Shown here: in pieces, positions 24,001 through 36,289 of the stretch
Numbering within the stretch: position 1 is the stretch's first letter
How the letters are laid out: each line of letters starts with the position of its first letter
Assembly (NCBI GenBank): GCA_025529335.1
Contig: JAMYHX010000319.1
Location: 1-49,515 of the forward strand
Direction of reading: 5' to 3'
Length of the DNA: 49,515 bases
Source: Rhizopus sp. PT2906
Lineage: Eukaryota; Mucoromycota; Mucoromycetes; Mucorales; Rhizopodaceae
Notes under the pieces: model-generated
Told to the model about the DNA's origin: nothing
Databases searched by the model: none
Seen by the model: only the letters and a program-made list of their open reading frames with translations
Made by a program: the position numbers and the translations under genes

Positions 24001-25192
24001 GATTGGACTATACGGGCAATACACACAGACATAAAGAAATCAACAGAAGCAGCATGTAGTTACCTCTATCAAGATGTGTTTCTTTCAAATATTTTGTCTG
24101 AATTAAAGAGCAATCCTGAACAAATTATTCAAAATATGCGTGAATTTAGATCGAGACGTAATGGCATAGTGGACTTGTTTATGACAATTTTACTAACAGA
24201 TAATATAGTATGCCTAAGTGAAAATATCCGTGTACATGTCATTGGTGACATATTAAAACTAGATAAACCTAAAAGTGCGTTCAATTGTTGGGTTACAAGG
24301 CGTAAATTGGTGTCGTTGCCTCCTGTCATTTGTGCAAGAGATGTGTTTAGCAAACATGGAAAAGAGCCCGGTAGTTGTGTAAGTCTTTGACTTTTTTCTT
24401 GTTTTCAATAGTTTCTGATCTTTTACTTTTAGACAATTGTAGTTGTACTCCCTTACACAGAAAGCTCATACTCCGTTCATTCAACTAAAGGTAAACCATG
24501 AAAACAATATCGTTGACTGCCTAGTGTTTATACTCTTTAGGACCTACCGATTTTGACTCACCAGATATTCCACCTCTGATGGTACTAATAGAGATGCTAC
24601 ATGCAATGGAAGGTATCTACACTCGCCTTGTAAGAGGACTCGGATTAGCCTATAGATGCATGCTTTCAAGCAAAGCAGAGGCTGGCCTGATATCACTTCA
24701 CATCATTCGATCGACTAATATACTGAGCGCTTTCGAACAAATGAAACAAGTGACTGAAAAATTACTGAATGGAGATGTACAATTTGATGATTATGCACTC
24801 GAAGGGGCCAAGAGTAGTGTTATATTTGATATTGCTAATGGTGAAGGAACTAAAGAGGCTGCAGCTGCTCAATCATTTATCATCAAGGCATTAAAACGAA
24901 GCAAGCTGCAAAAGATAGACCTTCTTAAAGCTATACAGGTAATCTTTACACAGCTTTGTACCTTTCCTCATCCTTTGATGACATTATATGTATGTAATAG
25001 GAAGTGACGATGAGAGATATATATCAAATGCTCTCAAGATATATTGTGCCTCTTTTTGAAGCTAATTGCTCTAACCATGTCATTGTCAGTTCTCAAGATA
25101 GATGTCAATGGATTGAAGAATCATTTACAAAATTGGGCCATTCAGTCCAAACGATAAGAATGGAGGATATTTATACCAGAAATGCTTTTTAG
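21004..25192 (+). CDS. M16-family zinc metalloprotease (yeast YOL098C type)
   Basis: Twenty exons give 1025 residues, close to the length I recall for yeast YOL098C. Boundaries: 21004-21133, 21186-21224, 21276-21312, 21364-21400, 21457-21535, 21584-21718, 21783-21784, 21839-21989, 22061-22332, 22382-22672, 22728-22785, 22845-22959, 23021-23376, 23480-23688, 23750-23820, 23881-23944, 23995-24378, 24433-24490, 24541-24938, 25001-25192. The inverted zinc motif HxxEH is formed across a splice (CPHILEHLIFLGSEKYPYK), followed by TLTTAGSDGF and GVVYCELQARENS. This is the insulinase/pitrilysin fold, a single chain folding into a proteolytic chamber. No targeting signal is obvious, so a cytosolic place is likely. 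The exon of 2 nt (21783-21784) is unusual. Confidence 0.9.
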
Positions 25193-26623
25193 CTTCTCTC
25201 CTGTCTATCGGGTGTTGAATGCTTGTTTATCTTTGTGAGGTTGTTGCAAAATCCAGGGACAAAAAAAATGCATATAGTCGTCTAAATAAAACAAAACATA
25301 TGATATAACTTTTATTAAGATAAATAACTAATGCTTCGTCTTGATATCCTTGTAAAATGTGTGCACACACGTTGTCCCATCCACTCTACAGTGTTTTTAA
25401 AAATTAATGTCGCGCCAAGATGTCGCATTCCTGTATATTTTGTATTGTAAAAATTCAATTTTTGCGACATTACTTTCTGGAAATACTGTATCTAGTGCTA
25501 TTTTTGGTAATGGTGTTCCTTAAAAAAGAAAAAGCTTAATTTCATTGTTCTCTTTTATTTTTAAAAGGGATGTTCCTGTTTATTACGCAACCAAAATCTC
25601 AGTTCCATTATTGTAATGAAAGAGTTTGAAATAGCTAGTTTGATTGAATGCCAGAAAGAATCTTGATAATCTAAAAGAATCATCTAATTATCCAGCAAGT
25701 GAGTACTGCGTTAATCAAACAATTGAGCTATAAAAAAGCGCCGTTGACATCATGATTATCTGTGAAAAGTCACCTTTATTGTTCCTAGAAAAAAGATAAA
25801 TGTGTGAAATAATTACAAGTAATCTCATCTTGTATTTGACCTACTTTATACTTGGAAGCGTATAAACAGAAAGAGAGAGAGAGAGTTTATGAGAAAGACA
25901 GGACTTGTAAGATCTTTATAAGTTGAGAAGTCCAAGTTTATACACTTCAAAGCTCAATTTTGTAGGTTTACCATTTCTTGAACATCCGCCTCATGTTCAG
26001 TTACACACATTCAACAACAGTGCTCCTCATATGGCCCATGCGTAGGAAATGATGTTGATATGTAGAGAATTGAAACTGCAGCCCTTTTTTGTCGACCACT
26101 GTCATTCTAATTACACCAACTATATAATTGTCAACAGAAAATACAACATCAAACTTTGAAAGACGCTCAAGGTTAGAGATTGGGAGGGAGGGGTGTCAAG
26201 ATTACCTTTTTTGAAGCAGTTTGTCGGTAGACTGTATCACGCACATAAGCTTTCATTAGGAAATGTCTTGTGACTATTATACCTTTCATTAGAAAAAAAA
26301 AGTACCATATCAAAAATTGACTCATCCTCGGTCTAACTCTATCGTTATATTTCAACTTTCTCTGTTTTTTTATGACTATTGCTTATTATGTAAAGTCTGC
26401 ATTACAAGTAAAATTTGCCCACAAGTCCGACTTTAACACATTATACATGTGCGCGCGCCATGGGTGTGTGATCAGTTTAGCAGTTTCTACAGCAGAGTTG
26501 AAATCCTGTGATTTCTTTTTGTTCAATCACCTGAGATTAAATAAAAAGGGCATTTATCATTTTTCGCCTTTCTTTTTCTCTCTCTCTCTCTTTATTTGTT
26601 TTTCCCCTCTTTCTTTTTCTATA
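25193..26623. other. Long intergenic region
   Basis: A+T-rich; nothing convincing on either strand. 26570-26620 is a CT-rich stretch directly before the next start codon, as expected for a promoter or leader. Confidence 0.5.
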
Positions 26624-27934
26624 ATGTCCTTTTATCCAACAAGTCCTACGTTTATGAATGATATAGGCGATATGAATGAAAAGACCACACTTTGGTAAGT
26701 ATCTTTATATATCAAGATGAATAATGAATTATATAAATAATTAACAAAGTGAATAACAAAAAAGGTATGTAGGATGGGAGACTTGGACCCGTGGATGGAT
26801 GAAGTCTTTTTGAAGCAACTGTGGTTTTCGATGGGCGAAAATGTTGTTGTCAAATTGATAAGAAATAAAAAGACTGGGTAATTATAGATACATGCTGCGC
26901 AACTATAAAAAAAAATGCTAACCTGTGGGAATCCCTTTTAGTTTGAGTTGTGGCTATGCATTCATTGGATTCACTTCGAATCAGGCAGCTCAAAGAGCAT
27001 TGGCAACTGTGCATGGATCGAGAATACCAAATACACAATCTACTTTTAGACTAAACTGGGCATCTGGTGGAGGAATTGCTGATAGAAAGTAAAGAAGTGT
27101 ATGTTGTATATTTATAGATTATTTATTTTTATATAATAGAGAGGACAGGGCACCTGAATTCAGCATATTTGTAGGTGATTTGGACAATGACGTGAACGAG
27201 CATTATCTATTTGTAAGTTAGACCTTACATATACTCCCTATCAATATTAACAAACTGTATAGAGCATATTTCATGCAAGATATCCTTCATGTCATTCTGT
27301 AAAAATCATGACTAATCCCTCTACTGGTTTCTCGAGAGGTTACGGATTTGTCCGATTTTCTAATCAGCAAGAACAACAACAGGCGGTAATAGAAATGAAT
27401 GGTGTATTATGCAATCAGCGTCCTATGAGGGTATCATTCGCGACACCCAAAACAAATAATCATCAAAGATATATTCAATTGGCACTACAAGCACCAGCCC
27501 TTCTTCAACAGCCCAGTGATCCTAATAATACAACTGTATTTGTCGGAGGACTGTCTTCACCTGTAACTGAGGATGAGTTGAGACGTTATTTTGCACCCTT
27601 TGGTGAGATTGTGAGTGTAAAGATACCACCAGGTAAAGGCTGTGGATTTGTCCAGTATGTATCACGAGCATCAACCGAGAAGGCTATTGAAAAGATGAAT
27701 GGCTTCTTGATTGGAACTTCACGTATAAGATTATCATGGGGAAGAAGCAGCCACGGTCAACCAACCGATTTAAAGAAGCCTCAACCACAAACACAGATAG
27801 TACACAATGATCTGTTGAGCACGTTTAGACCTTTATCACCTCCCTACAGTCTATATAATAACAGTACTGGCTTATTTAGTCCAAATCATGATTGGTTAAC
27901 AATGGATCCTTACGATGACCACTGGCCGCTCTAA
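26624..27934 (+). CDS. Three-RRM RNA-binding protein (Nam8/Ngr1/Csx1-like)
   Basis: Five exons (26624-26694, 26773-26877, 26942-27088, 27140-27212, 27263-27934) join in phase. Domains in order: RRM1 from TLWMGDLDPWMDE (RNP2) to CGYAFIGF (RNP1); RRM2 from FSIFVGDLDND to RGYGFVRF; RRM3 from TTVFVGGLSSPVT to GCGFVQYV. The phrase LWMGDLDPWMDE is typical of the Nam8/Ngr1/Csx1/TIA group, which act in mRNA stability and splicing. A short P/S/N-rich tail follows the third RRM. Nuclear and cytoplasmic roles are both known in the family, so the exact job is open. Confidence 0.9.
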
Positions 27935-28468
27935 TTTACCATTTGTGTTTTTCCTCTTATATTATCTTCATTGTTTATCCCCCCTCTCTCTTTGCGGTAT
28001 TTTATTGCTATTGTTATTATTATTATTATTATTATTATATCATTATGTATATTGCTTATTTGTATCCCCTTTTTCTAATTCATTATGTTTTTCTTTTTTG
28101 CATTCTTACTGTTCTTCTTCAGTCGCTTTCCTTTACAGCAATAAATTAATATATGTTGGTCTATATTCAAAATGTGTGTAGTCAATGGATAAAAAGACAA
28201 ATATAAGGATGAAACGAACGAGTTAAAAAAATGCTTTATCTTTATGCGTCATACGAATATTAATCATAAGTCATAGATATGTTTGTATACTGCCAATAAA
28301 ATAAAAATAATAATGTCAATGAAGTAATAAAAAGCATACATGGGGGAAGGTAAGGCGGCCTTATAGCATATAGAATGATGAAAGAGGGCATATGTATAAT
28401 AAAGAAATGCTAATAATAAAAGAGAAATGCATATAAAAAACTAATAAATATAAAAAAGGGAAGGAAAG
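27935..28468. other. 3' spacer with a TTA microsatellite
   Basis: Contains a (TTA/ATT) run at about 28013-28038 and the likely 3' ends of the convergent RRM and STE12 genes. No coding signal beyond shadow frames. Confidence 0.55.
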
Positions 28469-30675
28469 TTAAGCACTAAAAACAAAGTTCATATCATTTA
28501 AAGGAGTGTAAAGATGGTGATGATAGTATGCATCCATGGTGTAAGGTGCATAATAATAGTAATCGTCAAAGCTAAATTGTTGTTGCTGTTGCTCTTCTTG
28601 CTCTTGGAATATAGGCTTGAAGGGTGAAAATAATGTCATGGAATGAAATGGATCTGTAGGTGAGGAAGCTAAAGATGAGGATGCATCATTTTCTTCGTGA
28701 GTTAATGAATTGATGGATGATGTAGATGATATAATTGGATTGTACATGCAGTCATGTTTATGATTGTTGTTGTTGTTGTTGTAAACTGAGAATAGGCAGT
28801 CATCCCTATTCGTAACATCCTGCATTTGAAAATCAATGTCGATAAATGGTTTCTCATCCAGTGTCAAGGTCGGCCAAGACGTAACTGGTTCAGGAGAGGT
28901 TCCAGTGTCATGAACATGGCCGGTTTTTATGGCTTTCCTTGTTGTGGTAGTCGTCGTCGTGGTAGTGGTTGTCATGGTAGTGGTCGTAGTGGTTGTAGTA
29001 CCAGTCAGGTTACTCTTACCCGGAGGAGAGTGAAAGAAGGAGTCTTGAGTACTTGTCGTACTGTTACTGGCGTGAGGATAGTCCTGATGAATGATAAAAG
29101 AAGAGTAATGGTTGTTATCCTTTATATGCGAGTCGTCGTCATCATCGTCTTTATCATCAATCATTGCAGTAATAGAGGTGTTCATATCGGTTGAATGTTC
29201 CAAACGATGATGCTCTTCAAGATTTTCAGATTGAGCAAAACATTTACCGCAGAGGTGACAAGTGAACATGTGTACAGGCTCCAAGTGCTGTTGACAGGGG
29301 CTTGGATAGAAATCAACGCTTGCAGTAGCTGTCGTGGCTGTGCTACTCGTGCTACTGCTGCTTCTCCAGTCCATTTGGTGCTGATGATGATGATGATATT
29401 CATGCAATGTAGCTGAAGGCAAAGTTTGAGTCAAACCAGCCTTATAGGCAGCCATAGCTAGTCTACTCTGACCGCTGTTGGTCGATTTGCGAGGAGGCGG
29501 GTTACCAAAAGAAGGGACACGAGAAAAATTAATGGATGAGGGTGCAGGGGTAGGGTGATGACACTTGTCATGTCGACGAACACGGTCAGGACCACCTGCA
29601 GAGTGCAAAGAGGGCGAAGACTGGGTAGAGGAGACGGTACGACGTCTACGCTGTTTGTAGGCGGGTGATCCATCAAATAAGCTGAGGCTACCAAAGATTG
29701 CCTTTTGCTTTTTTAAATCAAGAGATCTCGATGACCGGTTAATATCCAATTGATTAACAGCTGATGAGATGGGTTCCAAATAATCTTTTTCGGTTGATTT
29801 TAAGCGGTATTCCCTATGAGCTGCAAGTTGATGCTTTTGCTGTTGGCCAAGACTGGCAGGTACTGAGTTTACACGAGATCTTTTGATAGTGAGTCTTGTG
29901 GGCCATGGATCATCATTCTTTGGCGTAACTGAAATTAAGGAGTTTTAAAGTTTAGCGAATGCATATACTTATATGGAGAAGTTGTTGTGTTACCTTGATT
30001 CATGGATAAACTGTTGGTCAAAGGAGTTTTGACAAGTGACATGCTTTTCCTTAATTCATCAAATAATTCTTGGGTTGAATCCAACGAAAGAGAAGTAGCG
30101 GGTTCAGCAATCGCACGAGTTGTGCTCTCCAAACCCATCTTTTCACGCTTTAGATCACGCTCGAGAGCATCCAAGAAGAGACGATCATGAGGTACAGAGA
30201 ACCAGTAGAATACCTTTTGTTTCTTTTGAGTACGGATACAGTTGTTCTTGTAGAGAATATCCAATAGTTCTGACTTTGGATCTTCTAATCTTGCATCGTG
30301 ACCTGGCTTTAGATTGCGTAAATCGGAAAAGATGCCTTCTTCAAACTTTTTTGGGTTGATCACTGGTCTTCCAAAGGCATGAAAGCGAAAGGTCAACGAA
30401 CGTACGATATCTGTGCCTGAAATGAAGAATACATTATCCCACAGAACACAGCTAATAGATTCACCGTTTGGTAAATGGAATCGTTTGATGAATTTGTTGG
30501 TTTCCCATTGATGAGGTGCAGTTGCAAAGAATAACTTCATTTCATCAATCTGTGTTTGACGAATCATGATGTTTTCCTCTGTTGGCGCTGGTAGACCATA
30601 GGACGCGCTACCAAGTGGGTTACTATTGTTCTTGTCACTCGGTTTCTTTTTCGTATAGGGCTTTGAATTTAGCAT
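28469..30675 (-). CDS. STE12: STE12-like transcription factor with C2H2 zinc finger
   Basis: Two exons, 30675-29994 and 29928-28469, give 713 residues. The N-terminal ~40-200 is the STE homeodomain-like DNA-binding region, with ATAPHQWETNKFIKRFHLPN, VLWDNVFFISGTDIVR and FYWFSVPHDRLFLDALERDL. At about residues 450-473 lies one C2H2 finger, FTCHLCGKCFAQSENLEEH followed by HRLEH. The rest is low complexity (T, S, H, N, Q runs). STE12 proteins without fingers occur in yeasts, while filamentous fungi have finger-bearing SteA forms that usually carry two fingers. They act below a MAP kinase to control mating, hyphal growth and invasion. Here I see only one finger. Confidence 0.92.
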
Positions 30676-31687
30676 TTTCTATGATTTTAATTTTTTTTTT
30701 TTTTTTCTCTTTTTTTTTTAATATTGAAAGTCTTTGTTGTTTAAATAACTTTCAAAAGAAGAAAGAAGAGAGAAAAAAAAGAAAGAGAGAGAAGGGAAAA
30801 GGAAAAGGAAAAAGGTTAAATATAAAAAAACAACAAATATATACATGGTAATTTTATATATAAACGAGGAGACATCATTGGTGAAAATAATCTGCAGCTA
30901 TCAAAAAAAGGATATACATATAATATTTAAGGGGGGAGGTGAAGGGTTAAATAGGAGTTGAAAGAGAGAGAGAGAGAGAGAGAAAAGTGTGGAGAGAGAG
31001 TGTGTGTCATAGAGAGAGTGACAGTGATGCAACTAGATGAGAGAGAGAAAAAGAGAAAGAACAAGAAGGTGGGGGGTGAGTGTAAACAAATCTGCTGGCA
31101 CAACACATTTTATTTAAAATTAAGCCTTTTATAAAACATACATAAAGACTACCAACATGATACTTTTAAAAAAGTGGCAATGACCGCCAAAAAATAATAC
31201 CTTGCATACATATATTATGCATAGTACAACCTCTCCTTTTCTCCTTTTCTTTTTTTTTTTGTGAGGTTATCAAGTGGGGATGATTGAGTGTATGTTTAAT
31301 CTAAACCTGCATTATTATTTACGATTACATGGCTGGGGTATTTTACAACTTTTTCTCTCTCTCTCTCTCTCTTTTTTTTTTTTTTTTTTTTCTTTTTGTA
31401 CACGAGATAAACATGGGTTATGACTCGGAAGTCATCCCGAATAAAAAGGAAATTATATATATTTAATTGCCCCTGAATGATATAAATGTGTGGACTATTG
31501 AACTGCTCCCCTTCTCTTTTACGCACAAGTTGAATAAGTTTCTTTGTATTCTTTATGATGACTTGAGCGTATCTTAATCCCCCCTTTTTATATATAATAA
31601 AAGCTACATAATTATTTCATTCTCTTTCTTTTTTCTTTCTTTTTTCTTTCTTTTTTCTTTCTTTTTTATTTATATATACATCTTAAA
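30676..31687. other. Intergenic region rich in microsatellites
   Basis: Shared upstream region of divergent STE12 and PAK genes. It holds poly-T/poly-A tracts (30690-30720), (GA)n at about 30965-30982, (CT)n with T20 at 31352-31390, and a TTTCTTTCTT-type tandem at 31620-31668 immediately before the PAK start. No gene is supported. Confidence 0.6.
31620..31668 (+). repeat. Pyrimidine tandem repeat in the PAK leader
   Basis: About four to five copies of a 10-11-base CTTTCTTTTTT unit ending 20 bases before the ATG at 31688. Probably part of the promoter/5' leader. Confidence 0.6.
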
Positions 31688-34030
31688 ATGACTGAGATTA
31701 AAAAAGATGGTTACCTACAAGTAAAAGAAGATGGATTACGTGCTTGGATATGGTCCAAGAGATATGTAGTCTTGCGAGAACAAACAATTACTTTTCATAG
31801 AAATGAAGTATGACAGCCTATCAATCTGTTCTTTTTCCTAATTAACTCCTTTACATTAGCAAACAGGTCAATGTGTTGCACTTGTATTCCTGAAAGAAAT
31901 AACAGCAGTGACAAGATTGGAATTAAAACCTTATTGTTTTGAATTGGGTACAAAATCAAAATCTTATTACATAGCATGTAAAAATGACGAAGAATTGTAT
32001 TCTTGGATGGATGAGATCTATAATGTAAATACTTCATATAAACAAATAAATAGACTAAAACTCTATATTCTAGCGTTCTCTCTTGGGTGCATCAGGTCCA
32101 ACTAACTTCGTACACAAAGTACACGTCGGCTTTGATCCTATCACGGGTGACTTTACAGTAAATAATCATTAATATATCTCCTATATACACTTTCATTTCA
32201 TTCTAATACATCCCCCCCTTATTTTTCCCATTTTTAAGGGATTACCTGATCAATGGAATGCGTTATTAAAGGGTTCAAAAATTACACCAGAAGATGCTGC
32301 AAAGAATCCTCAAGCCGTATTGGAAGCACTCGAATTCTATACAGAGCAAACGAGATTAGACAATAAGTCGGAATGGAAAAATGATAACCTAATTTCGAGT
32401 AAATCAACTCCTGCGCCTAGTCACATACGCCAACCTCCACCAAAACCCAACTCGTCAAAAAAGGTTAGCCCGGATCCATTCAGCAATGGGATCGTAGTTG
32501 AGGTAACAATAAACAAACCTGTGCTTGGACCATATTAATGGTTATACTATAGACAAACAAACCTGACGGAGTAAAAAATAAACAAACACTTGTTCTCCGC
32601 GTCACATTACTAACCATGTGCATATAGACAAACAAACCAAAACTATTAGATGCCTCAGGTTCATTACCCAGAAAGCATAATAATAATAATACATCCCGTA
32701 TGCTCAAGATGCCAGCCGAAAGAAATTTGCGTTTTGAAAGAGAAAAGGAGAAGTTAAAGGAGGTCGCTGCTGCTTTAGATCGTGATCGAAACTTGATGCG
32801 CTGCTTGGGTCAACCTCTAAAGCCACCCATCCCTCAACATCAAGCATCAACCCCCGTACGCTCGAATCGATCCTCTCTTACCTTGGTTGACAAGCCTGTT
32901 CAGAAAAAGAAGGAGCAAAGAATTAGTACGATGTCAGATACCCAAATCTTGGAGAAACTAAGTAAGATCGTGTAACTTGTGTCGTTCCGAGATAAATACT
33001 CATCTTGACATCTTGCAGGGTCTGTCGTAAACGCAGGTGATCCAAATTCACTCTATATTAGATCAAAGCGAATAGGACAAGGGTAATGATAACTATACAT
33101 ATGATATTATGATGGCTTATATATTTCTTGTAGTGCCTCAGGCTCTGTCTATTTAGCTTACCATATGAGCACAGATACCAAGGTGGCCATTAAGCGAATG
33201 GACTTGTCCAAGCAATCCAGATTAGACTTGATAGTCAACGAGATCATGATTATGAAAGAATCACATCACAAGAACATTGTCAACTTTCTTAACGCTTATT
33301 TGGTTCAAAATGATTTGTGGGTTGTCATGGAGTATATGGAAGGAGGTCCCTTGACAGATGTGATTGAGAATAATACAATGACTGAACAACAAATAGCCAC
33401 TGTGTGTTATGAGGTATGTTCAAAGATAACCAAGCCTTACTATTATTCTCATTTTTTTTTTTTGTATCAGACTGCAAAGGGACTCGAACACCTGCACTCA
33501 CAGAAAATCATTCATCGTGACATTAAATCGGACAATGTTCTATTAAACTTTCAAGGCCAAGTCAAGATAAGTGACTTTGGATATTGCGCCAAACTGACAG
33601 ATCAAAAGAACAAGAGAGCGACGATGGTGGGTACACCTTATTGGATGGCGCCTGAAGTAGTCAAGCAAAAGGAATACGGTGCCAAGGTCGATATTTGGTC
33701 CTTAGGTATCATGGCTATTGAAATGATCGAAAATGAACCACCCTACTTGGACGAAGAACCGCTCAAGGCACTCTACCTTATCGCTACGAATGGAACACCT
33801 GCCTTAAAGAGTCCAGAAAGATTGTCTGCTGAATTAAGAAATTACTTGGCGGTATGCTTGTGTGTGGATGTAAGGTCAAGAGCTACTGCTGCTGAGTTGT
33901 TACAGGTAAAAAGATTGAATGATTCTGGTTTCACTTTTGAATTAATATTCTTGAATAGCATGAATTCTTGAAGAAAGCTGGTCCTGTGGAGATTATCTTG
34001 CCATCTCTTTTAAAGTTTAAAAGAAAGTAA
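31688..34030 (+). CDS. PAK-family protein kinase with PH and CRIB domains (Cla4-like)
   Basis: Nine exons (31688-31807, 31860-32024, 32074-32157, 32239-32502, 32628-32961, 33019-33082, 33134-33413, 33471-33905, 33959-34030) give 605 residues. Residues 1-~95 form a PH domain (DGYLQVKEDGLRAWIWSKRY). A CRIB/p21-binding motif follows (GASGPTNFVHKVHVGFDP, then GLPDQW), which binds Cdc42/Rac-GTP. After a proline-rich linker comes a kinase domain: IGQGASGSVY, AIKRM lysine, HRDIKSDNVLL, DFGYCAKL, GTPYWMAPEV. The PH-CRIB-kinase order is that of Cla4 rather than Ste20. Cla4 acts in polarity, septins and budding or hyphal growth. A short possible cassette exon at 32553-32570 is described in findings. 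Confidence 0.95.
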
Positions 34031-34212
34031 AAAAAGAAGATATCCTGTAATCCATTGTTGCTTATACCCCTCAAAGAAAATAAACGTTAGATCGATTAAA
34101 TGTAAATGTTGTATTTATTGATTGAGGAAAACGCGTGTGCATGTGTGTCTTTTTCCTCAGCTAGGCACTGTTTTTTTTATATCTCTTTCTATCTATCTCT
34201 ATACATGTTACA

Positions 34213-36086
34213 TTAGTTGAAAGATCTGGCCTGAACCTGAATGGGCGTTTTCAGTTTGAATGGATGTGCTTCAGTATTAAAGACGTATTCATCTAAAGAA
34301 ACCAAACTTGGGTCACTAAATATCAAGTATAGGTACTTTAAAGTTTCCGCAAAGAAGTAACTAGATGATAAAAAAGTTTAAAAAGACAGCTTTTTTTACT
34401 AGAACATGAACCTACCTTTCTTCAAAATCTAACCAACCAACGTTACTTAACTTTGTAACATCTGCAACACGAGTATATCCAGATGGGGTCTTGCAGTACT
34501 TTTCAATAGCTTGGAATATTTTCCATGCTTTATCCTATAAAGTAACACATTGTTAATGAATGATAAGTAAATACAAGTAAGCCTTACTTGATAAGACTTG
34601 TCACCAGTAATACGATAGAAATAGAACAAACTTTCAATAGTCTCTAAAATGAATAGTTACATGTTATTTTAACCTTTTTTTTCAAATTCTATTTGCTGTA
34701 CCTGGACGTAAATCATATCCAGTATCCTGTGCAATGAATCCAGTAGTAATCATGGACTTTCTCATAAAATCAGGGAATACAGCCATATTTTGAGTCTTGT
34801 CAATCCAACTCCATGTTTCAGGTGCAAGCCCCGTGGGCGTGTTTGTCCATGTTTGATAGCAAGAGTTCATCAGTTCATTAGCAAATGTCTTTATTGGGCC
34901 ATTATTCAAATACGCTGCTCCCAACAACAAATTACCGGGCATAAAGCAGACCTACAATAAAGGAGGGGGGTTATTTTGCTGTTATTCATCAAGGTTTACG
35001 TACCAATTCCCCTGATTGCATCAGCTTGTAATTTTGTTCAATTTCAGCAAGGAAGACTTGTCCATAATGTGTCTCAGAACGAAGATATTTGTGCATACTT
35101 TCTACTGCAGTACTCCACATATCCAATTGAAGCGTCTCTTTGCCTTCCATTAAAATATGAGTCTTTAAAAGATACTCATAGTAACTATCAGAGCCTCCAG
35201 ATATAGTGATGTATGCTTCAAAAAAAAAAAAAAAAACATAAGTATGGCCTTTGTTTTTCTTGATGTTGCTACTTACAGCTCCTGGGAGTAAAACTGTCTA
35301 AGTCCCAAATCATAGGATACAATCCAGGGACTTTGGAAGGTACTTGAGAGATTCTTTCCAAGACATAATTACCTGTTATCTGATACTGCTCATTACCAGT
35401 CAGTTGAGATAATCGAACAAGCTCTAGTTGTAATGATCCAAACTCTGCCAAGGTAATCATGTTGCCATCTACAGGTGTTCCACTAATAACGTTGTTAATG
35501 CGTCATATAATGTCTTTTGTTATTCTTACCTTGTAACATCCACAAAAGCAGCAGGCATGCGATTAGGCGTATCAAAGGCAGGCATGATAACTTTGTCTGC
35601 TATTTCTACAGCTTTCTCCAAGAAAATAGGCTCCTGCTTTAGATCATACGCTGCCAAGAGACCGCCCAAGTATCGAATGTTGGTCTCAAAAGTCTTTGAA
35701 GGAGAGTCGCTTAAGGTCCAATCTACTTTCTTTATATGCTCTAATGCACGATTATACTCTTCTTCTAGGCCCATGATGATCATGGTATCTAATCCATCAA
35801 ATATGGAAGCTAAGAAAGAGAGACAAAAGAATGTAAATCATCTCTACCCTTTCCACACAATCAAGTCTTTACCTCCCCATCCGTTTCTTGAGTCGCTTGT
35901 CTTATTGGACACAGTCTGAAGCTCATCGTGTCCATATGCAAAATCGGTATATCCCTTCCAAGCGTGCTTGAATGCATTTTTGACCATTTCCGCTCTTGGG
36001 TCAGTATTTGTGGGTAAACCTGCTACCAACTGTAAACATGCAAAGGCAATGAAGGATAGCTTTTGAGAAATTCGTTTAGGATACAT
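34213..36086 (-). CDS. Secreted class I alpha-1,2-mannosidase (GH47)
   Basis: Eight exons (36086-35873, 35809-35530, 35482-35277, 35215-35004, 34951-34702, 34643-34588, 34534-34416, 34360-34213) give 494 residues. An N-terminal hydrophobic segment (LSFIAFACLQLVAGLP, residues ~10-25) is a signal peptide or short anchor. GH47 signatures in order: HAWKGYTDFAYGHDEL, DGLDTMIIMGL, TFETNIRYLGGLLAAYDL, LAEFGSLQLELVRLSQLTG, SYYEYLLKT, LRPETIESLFYFYRITGD, and the calcium-binding end FNTEAHPFKL. The enzymes trim alpha-1,2-mannose from N-glycans in the ER/Golgi or outside the cell. With a cleavable-looking signal and no long stem, secretion resembling that of fungal extracellular mannosidases is likely. 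Confidence 0.93.
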
Positions 36087-36289
36087 TGAATTATGTACAA
36101 GGGAAGAGAAAGAAGGGCGATAGACATTAGATTAATTTATAAGGAACAGGTTCCTTTCTTATTGCACATATTTTTTAAAAGGTATGTTATATAGTCGGCT
36201 CGTTTGTTAATTAAATAAAGGATTACATCAAGGGGCGGAATGATTCTATAATGCACCTCTAACCTTTTTCTCTTTTTTCTCTTTTTTTA

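Noticed and set aside
26372..26620. 5' part of the 108-codon frame before the three-RRM gene
   Set aside because: Hydrophobic and pyrimidine-tract-derived; the start at 26624 gives the expected N-terminus directly before the first RRM.
28826..29194. 122-codon plus-strand frame
   Set aside because: Antisense to the STE12 coding exon, and produced by its Thr/Ser/Asp-repeat codons.
35557..35919. 120-codon plus-strand frame
   Set aside because: Antisense to GH47 exons and crosses one of their introns.
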